In this document: piece after piece, positions 6,009-10,136 of the stretch
Numbering within the stretch: position 1 is the stretch's first letter
Layout: every line of letters starts with the position of its first letter
Source: Pseudomonadota bacterium
GTDB taxonomy: Bacteria > Pseudomonadota > Alphaproteobacteria > Micropepsales > Micropepsaceae
Assembly (NCBI GenBank): GCA_023427355.1
Contig: JAEZBK010000004.1
Coordinates: 1-10,136 of the forward strand
Reading direction: 5' to 3'
DNA length: 10,136 bases
The notes under the pieces: generated by a model
The model's input: only the letters and a program-made list of their open reading frames with translations
Databases searched by the model: none
What the model was told of the DNA's origin: nothing
Made by a program: the position numbers and the translations under genes

Positions 6009-6902
6009 ATGAAGAGCGCATTTTTCGCCGTCCTGATGCTGGCGCTGCCGGGCATCGCCTGGGCGCAGACCCCGCCGCCGATCGTGGGCGAGGCGGAAAC
6101 CGTCTATACCGAGGCCGAACGCTGGCGTGACGAACAGATGTCGCGCCGCTTCGTGCAGTCGCTGCTGAAGCCCAGCCTGAACGTGGATGGCCAGTTCGCC
6201 CGCTGGAAGGCGCCCGTCTGTCCGCGCGTGGTGGGCCTGACACGCGCCGCCGCCTTCGTCGTGGAACGCCGCATCCGCGAGGTCGCGACCCAGATCGGCG
6301 CACAGGTGGATCGTGCCGATCCCTGCCATCCCAACATCGTGATCCTGGTCTCGCCGGAACCGCAGCAGACTCTGGATGATGTGCTGAAGGCGGATTCCCT
6401 TTTGCTGGCCGCCTCGCCGCAAAAGGATCTCACCATGCGCTATCCGGTGCAGGCCTGGTACTTTGGCAGCTTCCGCGATTACAACGGCGCGCCGCATCTC
6501 GATATTCCCTGGGAAATTCTCTATCCCGAACGCGACACCCCGCCGCCCGTGCCCGCCAAGATCACGCGCCTGGGCACCGGCCTGAAGGCCGAGATGGGCG
6601 TCGCCACCATCATCGTGGATGCCAACGCCATCGCCGGGCTGACTCTGGGCAGTATCGGCGATTACCTGTCGCTGATGAGCCTGGCCCAGACGCCGGCCAC
6701 CGGCCGCTGCCAGCCCGCGCCCAGCATCGCCAATCTCTTCGTGAAGGGCTGCGATGCCGATTTCCAGGCCACAAGCCTGTCGGATGTGGACATGGCGATG
6801 CTCAAGGGGCTTTACGCCGCGCCCGACGATCCGGAAAAGCTGCAATCGCTGCGCATCGTGCGCCAGATGGGCCGCTACCTGGAACAGCAGAGCCAGAAAT
6901 AG
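6009..6902 (+). CDS. Secreted protein of unknown function with four cysteines
   Basis: I do not recognise a named family. The 297-residue protein begins with a signal peptide, MKSAFFAVLMLALPGIAWAQ, with probable cleavage after the Ala-Trp-Ala at 16-19, so export to the periplasm or beyond is likely. The mature part has exactly four cysteines, Cys71 (APVCPRVVG), Cys106 (DPCHPNIVILV), Cys234 (GRCQPAP) and Cys248 (KGCDAD), a pattern suiting two disulfides. The segment from CPRVVGL to HPNIVILVS looks like a compact alpha/beta unit. No catalytic motif is evident, and the C-terminus is charged and helical. The frame also opens at a GTG at 5997, but the ATG at 6009 gives a clean signal peptide and has GTGGGG about 6 nt upstream. 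It is separated from the methyltransferases by 168 bp and is probably its own transcript, ending at the terminator at 6923-6954. Confidence 0.8.
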   Translation: MKSAFFAVLMLALPGIAWAQTPPPIVGEAETVYTEAERWRDEQMSRRFVQSLLKPSLNVDGQFARWKAPVCPRVVGLTRAAAFVVERRIREVATQIGAQVDRADPCHPNIVILVSPEPQQTLDDVLKADSLLLAASPQKDLTMRYPVQAWYFGSFRDYNGAPHLDIPWEILYPERDTPPPVPAKITRLGTGLKAEMGVATIIVDANAIAGLTLGSIGDYLSLMSLAQTPATGRCQPAPSIANLFVKGCDADFQATSLSDVDMAMLKGLYAAPDDPEKLQSLRIVRQMGRYLEQQSQK

Positions 6903-6922
6903 TCTTCCAGACGCGGCGCAGG

Positions 6923-6954
6923 AAAAAGGCGCCGCTTGCGGGCGGCGCCTTTTT
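6923..6954. terminator. Strong bidirectional intrinsic terminator
   Basis: A perfect 13-bp inverted repeat, AAAAAGGCGCCGC (6923-6935) and GCGGCGCCTTTTT (6942-6954), encloses a 6-nt loop. The GC-rich stem is flanked by A5 and T5, so it gives a U-tract on transcripts from either strand. It lies between the convergent ends of the secreted protein gene (stop at 6902) and greA (stop at 6978), where a shared terminator is expected. Confidence 0.93.
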
Positions 6955-6977
6955 GCAGAACGACGTGCGGCGTCGGC

Positions 6978-7451
6978 CTAGACGAATTCGACCTTCAGCA
7001 CTTCATAGGACCGCGCGCCGCCGGGCGCGGCCACTTCGACCGTGTCGCCCTTGGACTTGCCGATCAGCGCGCGCGCGATGGGGGAGGAGAGGGAAATCTT
7101 GCCCTTCTTCGCATCCGACTCCACATCGCCCACGATCTGGTATTTGCGCTCCTCGTCCGTGTCCTCGTCCACCAGCGTGACGGTAGCGCCGAACTTGATC
7201 GTCTTGCCCGACAGCTTGGAGATATCGATCACCTCGGCGCGGCCGATCTGGTCTTCCAGCTCCATCACGCGGCCCTCGATGAAGCTCTGGCGCTCCTTGG
7301 CCGCGTGATATTCGGCATTCTCCGAAAGGTCGCCATGGGCGCGCGCCTCGGCGATCGCCTTGATTACCTCATGGCGGTCTTCGTTCTTCAGCCGGTTCAG
7401 CTCGTCCTCCAGGCCCTTGAAGCCCGCGGCGGTCATCGGAATTTTTTCCAT
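6978..7451 (-). CDS. greA: Transcription elongation factor GreA
   Basis: GreA binds the RNA polymerase secondary channel and stimulates cleavage of backtracked RNA so that stalled elongation can resume. The protein has the normal 157 residues. The N-terminal coiled coil (about 1-75) carries the tip motif [14 protein letters not shown] with the catalytic Asp41 and Glu44. The C-terminal FKBP-like domain contains [26 protein letters not shown], which is diagnostic of GreA. The ATG at 7451 matches the family start; its Shine-Dalgarno is weak (TGGA about 9 nt upstream). carB lies 108 bp upstream in the same direction, an arrangement common in Alphaproteobacteria. A terminator-like hairpin interrupts that gap, so greA may be expressed by read-through or from a leader promoter. 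The 3' end uses the shared terminator at 6923-6954. Confidence 0.97.
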   Translation of the reverse strand: MEKIPMTAAGFKGLEDELNRLKNEDRHEVIKAIAEARAHGDLSENAEYHAAKERQSFIEGRVMELEDQIGRAEVIDISKLSGKTIKFGATVTLVDEDTDEERKYQIVGDVESDAKKGKISLSSPIARALIGKSKGDTVEVAAPGGARSYEVLKVEFV

Positions 7452-7468
7452 CGTATCAATCCATCGGC

Positions 7469-7509
7469 AAAAAGACCCTCCCCCCGGGCGTTCGACCGGG
7501 GCGGGAAGG
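7469..7509 (-). terminator. Hairpin with U-tract between carB and greA
   Basis: On the minus strand an outer stem (CCTTCC with GGAGGG, one G-U pair) continues, after a 2-nt bulge, into an inner stem (CCCCGG with CCGGGG) around an 8-nt loop. TCTTTTT follows directly (7475-7469). This has the form of an intrinsic terminator for carB. Because it ends only 17 nt before the greA ATG, it may instead act as an attenuator in a greA leader. The structure is read from the sequence; which role it plays is inference. Confidence 0.7.
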
Positions 7510-7559
7510 CCTAAATACTTGATAAGTCGCGCTTTTCTATATGCTAGCGCGCCACTGCT

Positions 7560-10136
<2,577 letters not shown>

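Noticed and set aside
5913..6845. Long minus-strand open frame (310 codons) opposite the secreted protein
   Set aside because: The composition is low-information, and the plus-strand frame has a textbook signal peptide, a terminator and a coherent sequence. The antisense frame has no Shine-Dalgarno or motif support.
6009..6902. Idea that the secreted protein is an ExoR-like periplasmic inhibitor of ChvG
   Set aside because: ExoR proteins are built of Sel1-like repeats; none are visible here, and the gene is not adjacent to chvG.

Overview
The window is a GC-rich (roughly 65%) chromosomal stretch that fits an alphaproteobacterium. The best evidence is the block ChvI - ChvG - short HprK - PTS EIIA (mannose family) - HPr on the minus strand (3994 to 535), a gene order characteristic of Alphaproteobacteria, together with the adjacent carB-greA pair. 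I cannot place it at order level from sequence alone. No mobile element, CRISPR array, tRNA or rRNA was seen, and coding density is high throughout.

Layout. Positions 26-427 (+) hold a DUF1801 protein, convergent with the end of the minus-strand regulatory operon. That operon reads chvI (3994-3293), chvG (3292-1724), hprK (1727-1269), EIIA (1214-816) and HPr (810-535). A two-component system for envelope, acid or host-type stress is thus co-transcribed with a regulatory phosphotransferase chain that has no sugar permease here. EIIA and HPr would be phosphorylated at histidine by an enzyme I encoded elsewhere, and HprK would phosphorylate HPr at serine. Divergent from chvI across a 71-bp gap is a plus-strand pair of methyltransferase genes: a soluble class I SAM enzyme (4066-4851) and a multi-pass membrane protein with an ICMT/PEMT-like C-terminus (4863-5840). 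A secreted protein of unknown function with four cysteines follows (6009-6902). It converges on greA (7451-6978), with one strong bidirectional terminator between them. carB (minus strand, 7560 to the window's right edge, 5' end missing) lies upstream of greA. A second terminator-like hairpin sits in the carB-greA gap, only 17 nt before the greA start codon.

Most of this is ordinary core genome. The points most worth a second look are the chvG start (no ATG, GTG or TTG between the in-frame chvI stop and the first membrane helix, but a good Shine-Dalgarno on the chvI 3' end), the hairpin in the greA leader, and the uncharacterised membrane methyltransferase and secreted four-cysteine protein. 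I saw no convincing evidence of a wholly new system.
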